Of a DNA stretch of 64,000 nt, positions 1 to 9,077 are shown one piece after another. Numbering within the stretch: position 1 is the stretch's first letter; every line of letters starts with the position of its first letter. Under the pieces are notes generated by a model, which had not been told where the DNA came from, did not search any database, and saw only the letters and a program-made list of their open reading frames with translations. Source of the DNA: Roseateles amylovorans (GTDB taxonomy: Bacteria > Pseudomonadota > Gammaproteobacteria > Burkholderiales > Burkholderiaceae_C); NCBI RefSeq assembly GCF_025398155.2, contig NZ_CP104562.2, positions 3,658,001-3,722,000 of the forward strand, written 5' to 3'. A program made the translations under genes and the position numbers.

Positions 1-852
1 GCTGCGGTAGCCGTGCAATGCGGCCTGCTCGCGGCGCAGGGTCAGGATCTCGCGCACGATGGCCCGGTTATCACTCGCACCTGCGACTTCGCCCCGGCTG
101 ACCCAGGCACGCCAGGCCTGCTCGCGCAGGTCACGGCGTTCGCTGAAGCTGAGGAACGGCACGATCAGCGAGCGCGACAAGGTGACGACATGAACGCCCT
201 CCTCCGTCACCCCGCGGTCCAGGGCCGCCTGGCGCGCGGCGGCGCGCACGAAGTCGGGCAGTCCGGCGAGTTCGGCCTCGCCGCGCAGCAACAACTGGTA
301 GCCGCTCTCGTCGGCCAACACGTTCTGGGCGAAACGGGTGTGAAGCTCCGCCAGCCGCTCCATCATGGTGGCGTAACGGGCCTTGGCCTGGCCCTGCAGC
401 CGCGCGCCGGCGCGCACGAAGTCCAGATGGACCCGCTCCAGCAGACGCAGCTGCTGCGGGTCCAGGCCCAGCGACTGCCGTTGCTCATGCAGCACCTCGA
501 TGCGGGCGAACAGCGCGGCATCCATATAGACCGCATTGTTGTGAGCGGCCAGCGGCGCGGCCATGGCGCGCTGCACCGCCTGAAGCTCAGGCGAACTCGC
601 CGAGGCGCTCAAGGTGGAAAACAGATGCTCCAGCGAGACCAGGCGCCGCCCACTGCGGTCAAACGCCGCCAAGGTGTTCTGGAAGTCCGGCGCCGCCGAC
701 TGCGACCCAATGGCCGCCAACTCGGCGCGGTGCTCCTGCAGGGCCAGGGCAAAGGCCGGCTGGAAATGCTCGGCGCGGATCGACTCGAACGGCGGCAGGC
801 CGTAGGGACCGGTCCAGGGCTGCAGGAGGGGGTTGGTGCTGGCGACGTTCAT
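1..852 (-). CDS. M3-family metallopeptidase (oligopeptidase A / Dcp type), N-terminal part
   Basis: The reverse strand reads 284 codons from an ATG at 852 to the window edge without a stop. The protein begins MNVASTNPLLQPW and has the helical N-terminal half typical of oligopeptidase A and peptidyl-dipeptidase Dcp, for example LPPFESIRAEHFQPAF near the start and SFSERRDLREQAWRAWVSRG near residue 240. In this family the zinc-binding HEFGH motif lies in the C-terminal half, which is outside the window, so catalytic competence cannot be judged. These enzymes are cytoplasmic and degrade short peptides. The long plus-strand reading frame over the same bases is a shadow of this gene. Confidence 0.85.
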   Translation of the reverse strand, partial: MNVASTNPLLQPWTGPYGLPPFESIRAEHFQPAFALALQEHRAELAAIGSQSAAPDFQNTLAAFDRSGRRLVSLEHLFSTLSASASSPELQAVQRAMAAPLAAHNNAVYMDAALFARIEVLHEQRQSLGLDPQQLRLLERVHLDFVRAGARLQGQAKARYATMMERLAELHTRFAQNVLADESGYQLLLRGEAELAGLPDFVRAAARQAALDRGVTEEGVHVVTLSRSLIVPFLSFSERRDLREQAWRAWVSRGEVAGASDNRAIVREILTLRREQAALHGYRS

Positions 853-1109
853 GAGCGGTGCAATCCTTGGTTCGTCTTCGGCGGCAGCGCTGGTGCGCTG
901 TGGATCGGCGGCAGCGCGCTGACGCGGAGCAGCATTCGCAGCACCTGCAGCAGCGTCAGCGACCGCCGTCTTCAGTTAGCTCATTGTAGAAACGGCGTCC
1001 AACCCCTGTGCGGGATGGGACGCCGTATCCATGTGGCGGGTGGGACTGATGTCACACCCGGCCCGATCACGCGCGTGCGGTCAGCGTCCGTGACGCGCAC
1101 CGACCGCGA

Positions 1110-1778
1110 TCACTTCTTGCCTGCGGCCAGTTCCTTCTTGATGGCGATCTCGTCGGCCTCGTCATAGGACTTGTTGGCGCAGGTCTTCTTCCATTCGTCG
1201 CGCTTGTCCTGCATGGTCTCGACGCGCTCATTGAAGTCGTCCAGCGCCTTGGTCTGGGCATCCACCCGCTCGTTGAAGCCCTTGTACTTCTCGACGCGCT
1301 CGTTGCGTTCCTTGTTGAAGGCATCGATGCGCGGCTGCAGCGCATTGGCGCGGGTGGTGTATTCCTCCTGCTTGGCCTTGAGCTGGTCCTTCTCCATCTT
1401 GGCGGCGCCAGCTTCGATCTCGGCACCAAAGACCTTGATGGCCTCGATGTCGGCCTTGAGCTGGGTACCGCGGGCCTGGAGTTCCTGCTCGGCCTTGTCC
1501 TGCTCGGCCTTGTAGGCCTTGAGCGCGTCGCGCTCGGCCAGCACGTCCTTTTCCTTGGCCTTGAGCGCGAGGTTCTCATCCTCCAGCGCCTGGTTCTCGA
1601 CCATGCAGGTACGCAACTCGTCGCGGGTCATCAGCTTGCCCTTGGGCTTGGCTTCGGCGGGACGGGCCGTCTTGGCGGGCGCCTTGGCATCGGGCTTGGC
1701 GGTGGCGCCGGATTGGGCCATGGTCAGGCCGCAGGCCGTCAGGGCGGCCACAGCGACGATCGTGCGCAATGTGTTCAT
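1110..1778 (-). CDS. Secreted or lipoprotein coiled-coil protein of unknown function
   Basis: A 222-residue protein is read from the ATG at 1778; the frame stays open further upstream but only this start gives an export signal (MNTLRTIVAVAALTACG). The signal contains LTAC, which fits a lipobox, and also a possible signal-peptidase I site after LTMA, so lipoprotein versus free periplasmic protein is undecided. After an Ala/Lys/Pro-rich linker (about residues 25-48) come long charged heptad-rich segments (about 55-190), predicted as coiled coil. The C-terminus has a Cys in the KKTCANKS stretch. I do not recognise a named family. It sits convergent to nothing and upstream of the truncated M3 peptidase on the same strand, separated by about 257 bases. 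Confidence 0.7.
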   Translation of the reverse strand: MNTLRTIVAVAALTACGLTMAQSGATAKPDAKAPAKTARPAEAKPKGKLMTRDELRTCMVENQALEDENLALKAKEKDVLAERDALKAYKAEQDKAEQELQARGTQLKADIEAIKVFGAEIEAGAAKMEKDQLKAKQEEYTTRANALQPRIDAFNKERNERVEKYKGFNERVDAQTKALDDFNERVETMQDKRDEWKKTCANKSYDEADEIAIKKELAAGKK

Positions 1779-1995
1779 GTGGGGCTTTCCTGCATCCGGT
1801 GGGATGCTGTCTCGTCGGTCAGTTCTAGGGCACCTCGAGCAGCCGATGCAGGCGCCACTCCGGGTCGGAGGGCCGGCCGCCGCCGAGGCAAAACGGAGGA
1901 CGCCCGGCGCCAGGGCCGCGCGTCGCGGTCGGCATGATGCCACGAGCCGGATAATGCGCCGCTTCAGTTCGTTTCGGCTTCCAGCCACCGCAGCC

Positions 1996-2556
1996 ATGGC
2001 GCTCAAAGCCACCATCCACAAAGCCCAGCTCCAGATCTCGGACATGGACCGCCATGTCTACGGCGATCACAGCCTGACCATCGCCCGCCATCCCTCGGAA
2101 ACCGATGAGCGCATGATGATGCGCATCCTCGCCTATGCGCTGTACCAGCCGGCGGACGATCGGCGGGGCCGGCTGGAGTTCACCAAGGGCCTGTCCGATG
2201 CCGATGAGCCCGCCCTGTGGCAGCTCGACCTCACCGGCGACGTCGTCCAGTGGATCGAACTCGGCCAGCCCGACGAGCGCCGGCTGCGCCAAGCGCAGGG
2301 TCGGTCCGAGGAAGTCACCGTGATCGGCTTCGCCAGCAGCACGCCGGTGTGGTGGGCGGGGCTGCAGAACAAATTGCAACGCACACCCAAGCTGGCGGTG
2401 TGGCAGATTCCGGCTGACCAGTCGCAAGCACTGGCCGGCCTGGCCGAACGCAGCATGCAGTTGCAGATCAGCATCCAGGACGGCACCGCTTATGTCAGTA
2501 CGGAGAAGGGCTCGGTCGACATCACGCCCGTGCTGCTGAAGGAACGCGGCCAGTAA
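1996..2556 (+). CDS. yaeQ: YaeQ family protein
   Basis: This 186-residue protein starts MALKATIHKAQLQISDMDRH and matches the YaeQ family in length (E. coli YaeQ is about 180) and motifs: the N-terminal beta strands, DERMMMRILAYALY, and the central LWQLDLTGDVVQWIELGQPD segment. YaeQ proteins have a fold related to PD-(D/E)XK nucleases, but their cellular role is not settled. The ATG at 1996 is chosen because it gives the canonical family N-terminus; the open frame extends much further upstream without homology. Confidence 0.9.
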   Translation: MALKATIHKAQLQISDMDRHVYGDHSLTIARHPSETDERMMMRILAYALYQPADDRRGRLEFTKGLSDADEPALWQLDLTGDVVQWIELGQPDERRLRQAQGRSEEVTVIGFASSTPVWWAGLQNKLQRTPKLAVWQIPADQSQALAGLAERSMQLQISIQDGTAYVSTEKGSVDITPVLLKERGQ

Positions 2557-2560
2557 AACG

Positions 2561-2640
2561 CAGTCAGTCACGCGCAATCACTCACGCGCGGCCGGTCACC
2601 GCGACCCGTCACGCCACGGTGCAGTCACACCCCCAGGCAT
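2561..2640. repeat. Degenerate short tandem repeat after yaeQ
   Basis: Immediately after the yaeQ stop, two 14-base units (2561-2574 and 2575-2588, both ending in TCACGCG) are followed by further GTCAC-containing variants to about 2630. No terminator or ORF is evident in this stretch. Confidence 0.45.
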
Positions 2641-2719
2641 CGCGCATGCCACAGAGATGGCCGCAGCCATCGTGACGGGCAGGACACGCAGCACACGCAA
2701 GAAACCAGGAGACGCCGAC

Positions 2720-4930
2720 GTGCAGACAGAACCCCGAACCGACGCCATCGCCGCCCCCGCCGGACCCGCGGATGCCGACGCTGCGCCCAGCCAACCCGCC
2801 CGGCTCGCGGGATCGACGGCTAATACCAACACCGACACCGACACGGCGCCCGACGCCGGCACCGACGATCCGTTCCTCTGGCTCGAAGCCCTGGACGGCG
2901 CCGAAGGCGAACGTGCGCTGCAATGGGTACGGGAGCGCAATGAGGCCACCTTGGCGGTGTTGAAGGCGCGACCGGAGTTCGAGCCCATTCGCCAGGACCT
3001 GCTGCAGCTGCTCAATGCCAAGGACCGCATTCCGCATGTGGCGCGACGTGGCGCGTGGTTCTACAACCTCTGGCAGGACGAACAGCACCCCCGCGGCCTG
3101 TGGCGGCGCTGCACGCTGGAGGAGTTCCGTCTGGCCGAACCGCCGTGGCGCGTGGCCCTGGATCTGGATGCGCTGGGGCGCGCAGAAGGACGCAGTTGGG
3201 TGTTCCACGGCGCCATCGCACTGGCACCGGACTATCGGCGCTGCCTGGTGTCGCTGTCCGACGGCGGCGCCGATGCCCATGAACTTCGCGAATTCGACCT
3301 GGAGACGCTGCAGTTCATTCCGCCCGAGTCCGACGGCTTCTTCGTCCCTGAAGCCAAAAGCGATGTGGAATGGCTGGATGAGGACACGCTGCTGGTGGGC
3401 AGCGATTTCGGCCCCGGGTCACTGACGGATTCCGGCTATCCCCGCCAGATCAGGCAATGGGTGCGCGGCACGCCGCTGGCCTCCGCACCGGTGCTGTTCG
3501 AGGGCGAGGCCTCGGATGTGTCGGTGTCGGCCAGCGTGGACCGTACGCCGGGCCACGAGCGCGTGTTCTTCAGCCGCTCACTCGATTTCTACAACGAGGC
3601 CCGGTTCCTCTGGCGCGAGGGGGATTTCCTGCCCATCGACCTGCCCAGCGACATGAGCGTGCATGCCCATGGCGCCTGGTGGCTGCTGCGCCCGCGCAGC
3701 GACTGGACGGTGGCGGGCCGCACCCATCCCGCCGGATCGCTGCTGCTGCTCGATGATGCCGCGTTCTGGCTCGGTGACCGGCAGGTCCGGACCTTGTTCA
3801 GCCCCTCGTCCGGCCGCTCGCTGGATGACTATTCGCTGACCCATCACCATGTGCTGCTCACCATCAGCGAACATGTGGCCAGCCGCTTGGAGGAGTGGGA
3901 CCTGTCGGCCCAGCCCCCGACGCCGCGGGCGGTGCAGGCGCCCTTCCCCGGCTCGCTCAGCGTGCAGAGCCTGCACGACACCGAGCTGTCGGACGATCCG
4001 CTCGGCGACCGCTATCTGCTGCATTACAGCGATTTCCTGAGTCCGGACAGCGTCAGCCTGGCCCAGGCCGGCATCGACGACCGGGAGCCACTCAAGCAGC
4101 GCGGCGCGCAGTTCGATGCGACCGGGCTTTCAGTGCAGCAGCGCTTCGCCCAAAGCGCGGACGGTGAACAGGTGCCCTACTTCGTCATCGGACGTGCGGA
4201 TGCCGGCGCCGACACGCCGACGCTGCTGTATGGCTACGGCGGCTTCGAGGTGTCGCTGCAGCCTTGGTATTCCGGCGGCAACGGCCGTGCGTGGCTGGCC
4301 CGCGGCGGCCGGCTGGTGGTGGCCAACATCCGGGGCGGCGGCGAATACGGACCGCAATGGCACCAAGCTGCCACCGGCGAGCACAAGCAGCGCAGCTTCG
4401 ACGACTTCATCGCCGTGGCCGAGGATCTGGTCGCCCGCGGCCTGACCCGCCCTGAACGACTGGGCATCATGGGCGGCAGCAACGGCGGCCTGCTGGTGGG
4501 CGCCTGCATGGTGCAGCGCCCCGAGCTGTTCGGTGCGGTGGTCTGCCAGGTGCCGCTGCTGGACATGAAGCGCTACCACCTGCTGTTGGCGGGCGCCTCC
4601 TGGATGGCGGAATACGGCGATCCGGATGACGCCGAGGATTGGGCTCACATTGCCAAGTACAGCCCCTATCAGAACCTCCGCGCCGGTGTCCGTTATCCAA
4701 GGGCGCTGTTCGCCACCTCCACGCGTGACGACCGTGTGCATCCCGGCCATGCGCGGAAAATGGCGGCGCGGCTGGCCGATCTGGGCCAGGACTGCTTCTA
4801 TTTCGAAAACATCGAGGGCGGCCATGGAGGCGCTGCGGACAACCAGCAGCGCGCTCTGTTGCAAGCCCTGGAGTTCAGCTATTTGTGGCAACAACTCGGC
4901 AGGGAGGCCTTGAATGGAGTCGCAGCGTGA
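2720..4930 (+). CDS. S9-family serine peptidase (prolyl oligopeptidase type)
   Basis: The protein has the two-domain layout of prolyl oligopeptidases: an N-terminal seven-bladed propeller opening with DDPFLWLEALDG, and a C-terminal alpha/beta hydrolase domain. The catalytic triad is visible as Ser587 in GGSNGG, Asp at about 670 in TRDDRVHPG, and His702 in GGHGG. Members cleave short peptides, commonly after proline or basic residues; the exact specificity is not readable here. A GTG at 2720 is preferred as start because AGGAGA lies seven bases upstream; an in-frame ATG at 2657 would add 21 residues with a weak ribosome site. The first 45 or so residues are a low-complexity Ala/Pro/Thr/Asp stretch with no signal peptide. 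The stop codon overlaps the start of the next gene. Confidence 0.9.
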   Translation: MQTEPRTDAIAAPAGPADADAAPSQPARLAGSTANTNTDTDTAPDAGTDDPFLWLEALDGAEGERALQWVRERNEATLAVLKARPEFEPIRQDLLQLLNAKDRIPHVARRGAWFYNLWQDEQHPRGLWRRCTLEEFRLAEPPWRVALDLDALGRAEGRSWVFHGAIALAPDYRRCLVSLSDGGADAHELREFDLETLQFIPPESDGFFVPEAKSDVEWLDEDTLLVGSDFGPGSLTDSGYPRQIRQWVRGTPLASAPVLFEGEASDVSVSASVDRTPGHERVFFSRSLDFYNEARFLWREGDFLPIDLPSDMSVHAHGAWWLLRPRSDWTVAGRTHPAGSLLLLDDAAFWLGDRQVRTLFSPSSGRSLDDYSLTHHHVLLTISEHVASRLEEWDLSAQPPTPRAVQAPFPGSLSVQSLHDTELSDDPLGDRYLLHYSDFLSPDSVSLAQAGIDDREPLKQRGAQFDATGLSVQQRFAQSADGEQVPYFVIGRADAGADTPTLLYGYGGFEVSLQPWYSGGNGRAWLARGGRLVVANIRGGGEYGPQWHQAATGEHKQRSFDDFIAVAEDLVARGLTRPERLGIMGGSNGGLLVGACMVQRPELFGAVVCQVPLLDMKRYHLLLAGASWMAEYGDPDDAEDWAHIAKYSPYQNLRAGVRYPRALFATSTRDDRVHPGHARKMAARLADLGQDCFYFENIEGGHGGAADNQQRALLQALEFSYLWQQLGREALNGVAA

Positions 4931-5775
4931 ATATCGTCATCCAGCATCATCCCGAGACCCGATGCTTTCTGGCGCAGCCGCAACCCGGGCTGCATTGCCG
5001 ACTGGACTATGAGCGCCATGGCGAACAGCTGATCATCACCCACACCGGGGTGCCGGCCCAGTTGCGCGGTCAGGGCCTGGCCGGGCAACTGGTGGAGGCC
5101 GCTGTGCGGTGGCTGGCCCCGGTGCCGCTGCAACTGGTGCCCGGCTGCAGCTACGTGCGCCACTGGCTCGCCAGCCATCCCCGCTGGCAACGCCTGCTCA
5201 CGCCCGCAGCCGCGCAGCGGGTGCTGAACGAATGGTTCGGGGTGCCGGGCAGCGTCGAGGACGGCCAGATCCAGCCAAAGTGGTTCAAGAAGGACGCGGC
5301 CTTCGATGCCTCCTTGCGCGAGCGCTTTGGTGAGCCGGTGGAGCGGGCACTGCGCGGCGAACTGCGCGAATGGGACCATACGCCCTGGGGCGCACTGGCT
5401 CGCCTGCTGCTGCTGGACCAATTCACCCGCAACATCCACCGGGACACGCCGAAGGCCTTTGCAGGTGACGCACTGGCACTCCCGCTGTCACTTGATCTGC
5501 TGCCTCGCGTACAGGGAATGACGGTGCTGGAGCGCTGGTTCATCGCCATGCCGCTGGAGCATGCGGAAGACCTGTCGATGCAGCAACGCAGCGTGCAGTG
5601 GTTCGAGACCTTGGCCGAAGAGGATGAACGCTTGAAGGATGCGCTGGACTATGCGCGCCGGCATCGCGAGGTCATCGAGCGGTTTGGCCGATTCCCCCAC
5701 CGCAACCGCATCCTGGGCCGAGAGAGCACGGCGCAGGAAATCGACTTTCTGAAGCAGCCGGGCTCCGGCTTCTGA
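4927..5775 (+). CDS. Fusion of a YidJ-type GNAT domain and a DUF924 domain
   Basis: A GTG at 4927 overlaps the TGA of the peptidase gene (GTGA) and has GGAG seven bases upstream, implying translational coupling. The 282-residue product has two domains. Residues 1 to about 92 match the small GCN5-related acetyltransferase family, with THTGVPAQLRGQGLAGQLV and the later PGCSYVRHWLASHP. Residues about 100-282 match DUF924, with LNEWFG, LLLLDQFTRNIHRDTPKAF, MPLEHAED and FGRFPHRN. The first domain is predicted to be an acetyl-CoA-dependent acyltransferase; DUF924 proteins are helical and of unknown function. The two domains are usually separate genes, so the fusion suggests a shared role. An upstream in-frame ATG at 4885 is possible but less likely. 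Confidence 0.85.
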   Translation: MNIVIQHHPETRCFLAQPQPGLHCRLDYERHGEQLIITHTGVPAQLRGQGLAGQLVEAAVRWLAPVPLQLVPGCSYVRHWLASHPRWQRLLTPAAAQRVLNEWFGVPGSVEDGQIQPKWFKKDAAFDASLRERFGEPVERALRGELREWDHTPWGALARLLLLDQFTRNIHRDTPKAFAGDALALPLSLDLLPRVQGMTVLERWFIAMPLEHAEDLSMQQRSVQWFETLAEEDERLKDALDYARRHREVIERFGRFPHRNRILGRESTAQEIDFLKQPGSGF

Positions 5776-5808
5776 GTCCCACGGCCCGGGATCGACCAGG
5801 GCGAGTGA

Positions 5809-5850
5809 ACTGGGGCGCGCGCACTGGGGCGCACGCACTGGGGCGCACGC
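5809..5850. repeat. 14-bp tandem repeat, three units
   Basis: Three 14-base units at 5809-5822, 5823-5836 and 5837-5850 (ACTGGGGCGCACGC, the first with one change) lie between the GNAT-DUF924 gene and the convergent coiled-coil membrane protein gene. They are not part of a credible ORF. Confidence 0.8.
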
Positions 5851-5879
5851 AGCGGGCGACGAACACCAGCGCGGGGGCC

Positions 5880-6335
5880 TCAGATCCAGTGAAAGCCCTT
5901 GGCCATGACCGCCGTCAACCCCAGCGCCACGGCGATCAGCGCGCCGAACAGGATGCGGAAGTCATGGGTCCGGATGGCGGTGATGGCCAAATGGACCTCC
6001 TGGCGGAAGTCCCGCAGCTCGGTCTTGAGCTCGCTCGTTTCTGACTTGATGTGATCCACGGTGGTCTCCAGCTTGGCGACTTTGAGGGCGAGGTCCTGAG
6101 ACTGGGCGACCGCCGCCAACGGGTCGAGGGCCTCGATCGGCGCAGGCGAATCCCTCCAGCGCGCGATGGACTCGCAAGATGGGCCGGGCGCGCACGTGGG
6201 GCCGTGCCGGCCGGCGCCTTGAACTTCCAGGCCGTGGGCACCTTGGCCCAGTCCGGCGCCAAGGCCCAATCCAAGGCCGGTGCCCAGGCCGGCCCCCAGG
6301 TTCACACCCAGGCCCAATGAGGCGGTACTGCTCAT
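5880..6335 (-). CDS. Small coiled-coil membrane protein with Gly-Leu repeat N-terminus
   Basis: The ATG at 6335 has AAGGAG about eight bases upstream and gives 151 residues. Residues 5-32 are an unusual repeat of Gly-Leu and Gly-Ala pairs. Residues about 75-115 form a heptad-rich helix (VAKLETTVDHIKSETSELK), and the C-terminus has one membrane helix (FGALIAVALGLTAVMA) ending in a short KGFHWI tail. The helix-plus-C-terminal-anchor arrangement resembles small coiled-coil proteins of the DUF1640/CCDC90 type, but I cannot assign it with certainty. The N-terminal repeat is atypical for those proteins. The gene stands alone between convergent and tandem neighbours. Confidence 0.65.
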   Translation of the reverse strand: MSSTASLGLGVNLGAGLGTGLGLGLGAGLGQGAHGLEVQGAGRHGPTCAPGPSCESIARWRDSPAPIEALDPLAAVAQSQDLALKVAKLETTVDHIKSETSELKTELRDFRQEVHLAITAIRTHDFRILFGALIAVALGLTAVMAKGFHWI

Positions 6336-6575
6336 GCGATCACTCCTTGTGAATGGATTCGACGGGATGCCTTGCGCCCCTGAGGAACGCATGGACGAAG
6401 TCTTGCGCGAATCACGTCGCCACGCCAGTCGGAGAGGCGCCCTCGGAGGGGGGAGCCGATGGGGGAGTCGGCGGGGGAGCCGTCGCAGAGGGCCGTCGGC
6501 GAGGGGGTCGGAGTGCGTCGCCGCCGAGGGCGGGGCAACGCGTCGGTGCTGCGCCTCGGTGCGAGAGGGGGCGCC

Positions 6576-8285
6576 CTACTTGGGTTCCTGCTCCTGGAGC
6601 AGTCGCCACATCACCTTGCCGGATCCGGACTTGGGCAGCGATTCGACGAATTCCACCACCCGCGGCGCCTTGTAGGCGGCCATGTGCTCATGGGCCCAGC
6701 CGATGATGTCCTGATCGGTGACCTTGCCACGCGCTTCCGCGCGCAGGACCACCACGGCCTTGACGGTTTCGCCCCGGTAAGCGTCCTTGGCGGCGATGAT
6801 GCACGCCTCCTGAACCGCCGGATGGCGATAGAGCAGCATCTCCACCTCCGAGGGCCAGACCTTGTAGCCGCTCGCGTTGATCATGCGCTTGAGTCGATCG
6901 GTGATGAAGAAATAGCCCTCCTCGTCCATGCGGCCCAGGTCGCCGGTGCGAAAGAACGGCTGGCCGTCCAGCGTCACGAAGGCCGCCTCGGTGGCCTCCG
7001 GCTGCTGCCAGTAGCCCTTGAACACCATCGGCCCGCGGGTGATGATTTCGCCCACCTCACCCACCGGCAGTTCCTCCAGCGAGGTCGGATCGACGATGCG
7101 CGAATCCACGCCGAAGAGGGGAATGCCCAGGCATTGCAGCTTGGCGCGCTCCGGCGGATTGCCGTGGCTGGGCGCGGCCGTCTCGGTCAGGCCGTAACCC
7201 TCGGCGAAGGTCAGGCCGAACTCCTCCTGCAGCCGTTCGGCCACCGCCTTGGGCATCGCCGCCCCGCCCCCGCTCAGGTAGCGCAGGCTGCCCAGCTGGA
7301 AACTGCGGTAGTTCGGGCTGGCGAAGAGGTCGATGATCATGGTCGGGATGCAGGTCCAATGAGTGACCTGATAGCGCGAGATCAGCCGTCCGCACAGTTC
7401 GCGATCCCAGCGCGGCATGATCACCAGCGTCATGCCGATGAACACCGGTCCGAGCACGCCGTAGAGCGTGCCGGTGATGTGGAACATCGGCACCACGGCC
7501 AGGCCCACCGATTCCGCGCTGGCATGGCCCCACTGGCAGCCGCCGCAGCTGTTGGACATCAACGTGGCATTGGTGTGGACACAGCCCTTGGGCAAACCGG
7601 TGGTGCCCGAGGTGTAAGGCAACATGGCCAGGTCATCCGGGCCGGCGGTGTGGGGCCCGGGCAAATGGCCGCCCGCCAGCGCCTGCGGCCAGGCGGTGGC
7701 ACCCGGTGGCAGCGCGTGACGGGCCGTGAGCCAGGCCACCATCGGCGCCGGCGCGCCGCAGTCCGCATCGGGGCCGCCCTCGGGCAGCATCTCGCCATAG
7801 TGGGTGACCAGGATCGTCGGACGCTGGGACTCGGGCAGGCGTTGCGCCGCCGCGTGCACGATGCCGGCCAGCTCGCCGCTGCAGATCACCACCCGGGTCT
7901 GCGGGTCGGTCAGGTAATGGATGAACTCGTCCTCCCGGTTCATCGGGTTGACCGGCACCACCACCGCATCGGCCCGGTTCACCGCATAGAACGAGATCAG
8001 GTATTGCGGGCAGTTCTGCATGAAGAGCGCCACCCGTTCGCCCTTGGTCACGCCCTGGGCCTGCAGCCAGCCTGCCAGCGCCTCGGCCTGACGGCGCAAG
8101 CCGTCGAAGCTGAGCGTGGCCCCCAGGAACTGGGTGGCCGCCTTGTCCGGATACCGCGTGGCGGCCACCTCCAGGTTGAACCAGAGCGAGGTCTGCGGAA
8201 TCGCCAACTGGCGGGGCAGACGGGCAGGCCAGTGGCTGTACTGCACAGCGGCCTGTTCGGGACGAGGGGTGACCACGCGCATCAT
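6576..8285 (-). CDS. AMP-forming fatty-acid-CoA ligase family protein
   Basis: This 569-residue enzyme belongs to the ANL superfamily. It has the phosphate-binding loop YTSGTTGLPKG, the YGLTET adenine-binding motif, the RTGDLG aspartate motif, the DRLKRMINASGYKVWP hinge and the C-terminal catalytic lysine in PKSGSGKVMWR. Such enzymes activate a carboxylic acid with ATP and transfer it to CoA; the overall pattern is that of a medium/long-chain acyl-CoA ligase. The start at 8285 is set by AGGAGA eight bases upstream and the sequence MMRVVTPRPEQAAVQYSHWP; the open frame extends to 8801 only by chance. The gene is divergent from the SUOX-fold gene. Confidence 0.9.
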   Translation of the reverse strand: MMRVVTPRPEQAAVQYSHWPARLPRQLAIPQTSLWFNLEVAATRYPDKAATQFLGATLSFDGLRRQAEALAGWLQAQGVTKGERVALFMQNCPQYLISFYAVNRADAVVVPVNPMNREDEFIHYLTDPQTRVVICSGELAGIVHAAAQRLPESQRPTILVTHYGEMLPEGGPDADCGAPAPMVAWLTARHALPPGATAWPQALAGGHLPGPHTAGPDDLAMLPYTSGTTGLPKGCVHTNATLMSNSCGGCQWGHASAESVGLAVVPMFHITGTLYGVLGPVFIGMTLVIMPRWDRELCGRLISRYQVTHWTCIPTMIIDLFASPNYRSFQLGSLRYLSGGGAAMPKAVAERLQEEFGLTFAEGYGLTETAAPSHGNPPERAKLQCLGIPLFGVDSRIVDPTSLEELPVGEVGEIITRGPMVFKGYWQQPEATEAAFVTLDGQPFFRTGDLGRMDEEGYFFITDRLKRMINASGYKVWPSEVEMLLYRHPAVQEACIIAAKDAYRGETVKAVVVLRAEARGKVTDQDIIGWAHEHMAAYKAPRVVEFVESLPKSGSGKVMWRLLQEQEPK

Positions 8286-8538
8286 CGGGCTTGTCTCCTG
8301 TTGTCTTTCGAATGGTGGCATCTTCCGGGCTGGACGGTGGCGGCCTTGTCGCCGCAGCGACAGCACACGGGGGTCGGGCGACGCTGCGAGGCCGGATCGG
8401 GTCATGCCCTCACTGTGGCGTAAATCCGACTCGGGCCCCTGTAATCGGGTGGTACCGGCGCTGGCGGCGCCGGCCCTGCCGATTACCATGCGCGGTTTTG
8501 ACCGCCGCCGCCCCCACAAAGGGCTGTCGAACGCTCCC

Positions 8539-9075
8539 ATGCTGCCCGCGCGCCGTTCCGCCCTGACCGGGCTGCTGCTCTGTGCTCTGTCGATGAGCGG
8601 ATCGCCCGTTCTGGCGGATGGCACGGCGCCGTCGCCGCCGCTGACGGCGCCCACCGGGCCGGTCGTGCTGAGCATCGGCGGCGCGCTGCGGCACACCAAC
8701 CAGGGCGGCCGGGCGGAATTCGACATGGCAATGCTGGAGCGACTGCCGCAGGTCAGCTTCCGGACCCAGACGCCCTGGTACCCGACCGCCCGCAAGTTCA
8801 CCGGCCCCTTGCTGCGCGATGTGCTGAACCTGGTCGGCGCGCAGGGTCAGACGATCGAGGCCAAGGCGATCAACGACTACAAGGTGATCCTGCCCGTGGC
8901 GGACATCCAGCGCTACGACGTCATCGTGGCGCGCCTGATCGACGACCAGCCCATGCCCCTGCGCGACAAGGGACCGTTGTTCATCATCTACCCCTTCGAC
9001 CGCCACGCCGAGCTCCGCAACAGCGTCTACTACGGTCGTTCCGCCTGGCAGCTCAAGCGCCTGGAGCTTCGCTGA
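8539..9075 (+). CDS. Periplasmic SUOX-fold (molybdopterin-oxidoreductase-like) protein without cofactor cysteine
   Basis: The 178-residue product starts with a signal peptide (MLPARRSALTGLLLCALS, cleavage after VLA). The mature part resembles the small oxidoreductase molybdopterin-binding domain family, with the TARKFTGPLLRDVLNLVGA and INDYKVILPVADIQRYDVIVA segments and DKGPLFIIYPFD near the end. There is no cysteine in the mature protein. The cofactor-binding enzymes YedY and sulfite oxidase ligate molybdenum through a cysteine, so this one is probably not a molybdoenzyme. It ends two bases before the hybrid kinase start, suggesting a periplasmic ligand-binding partner of that sensor. An upstream in-frame ATG at 8488 would put a charged extension before the signal. 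Confidence 0.75.
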   Translation: MLPARRSALTGLLLCALSMSGSPVLADGTAPSPPLTAPTGPVVLSIGGALRHTNQGGRAEFDMAMLERLPQVSFRTQTPWYPTARKFTGPLLRDVLNLVGAQGQTIEAKAINDYKVILPVADIQRYDVIVARLIDDQPMPLRDKGPLFIIYPFDRHAELRNSVYYGRSAWQLKRLELR

Positions 9076-9077
9076 CC

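Noticed and set aside
6459..8423. Long plus-strand ORF of about 650 codons
   Set aside because: It lies opposite the acyl-CoA ligase gene, has Arg/His/Gln-rich composition typical of antisense GC-rich frames and no domain-like sequence.
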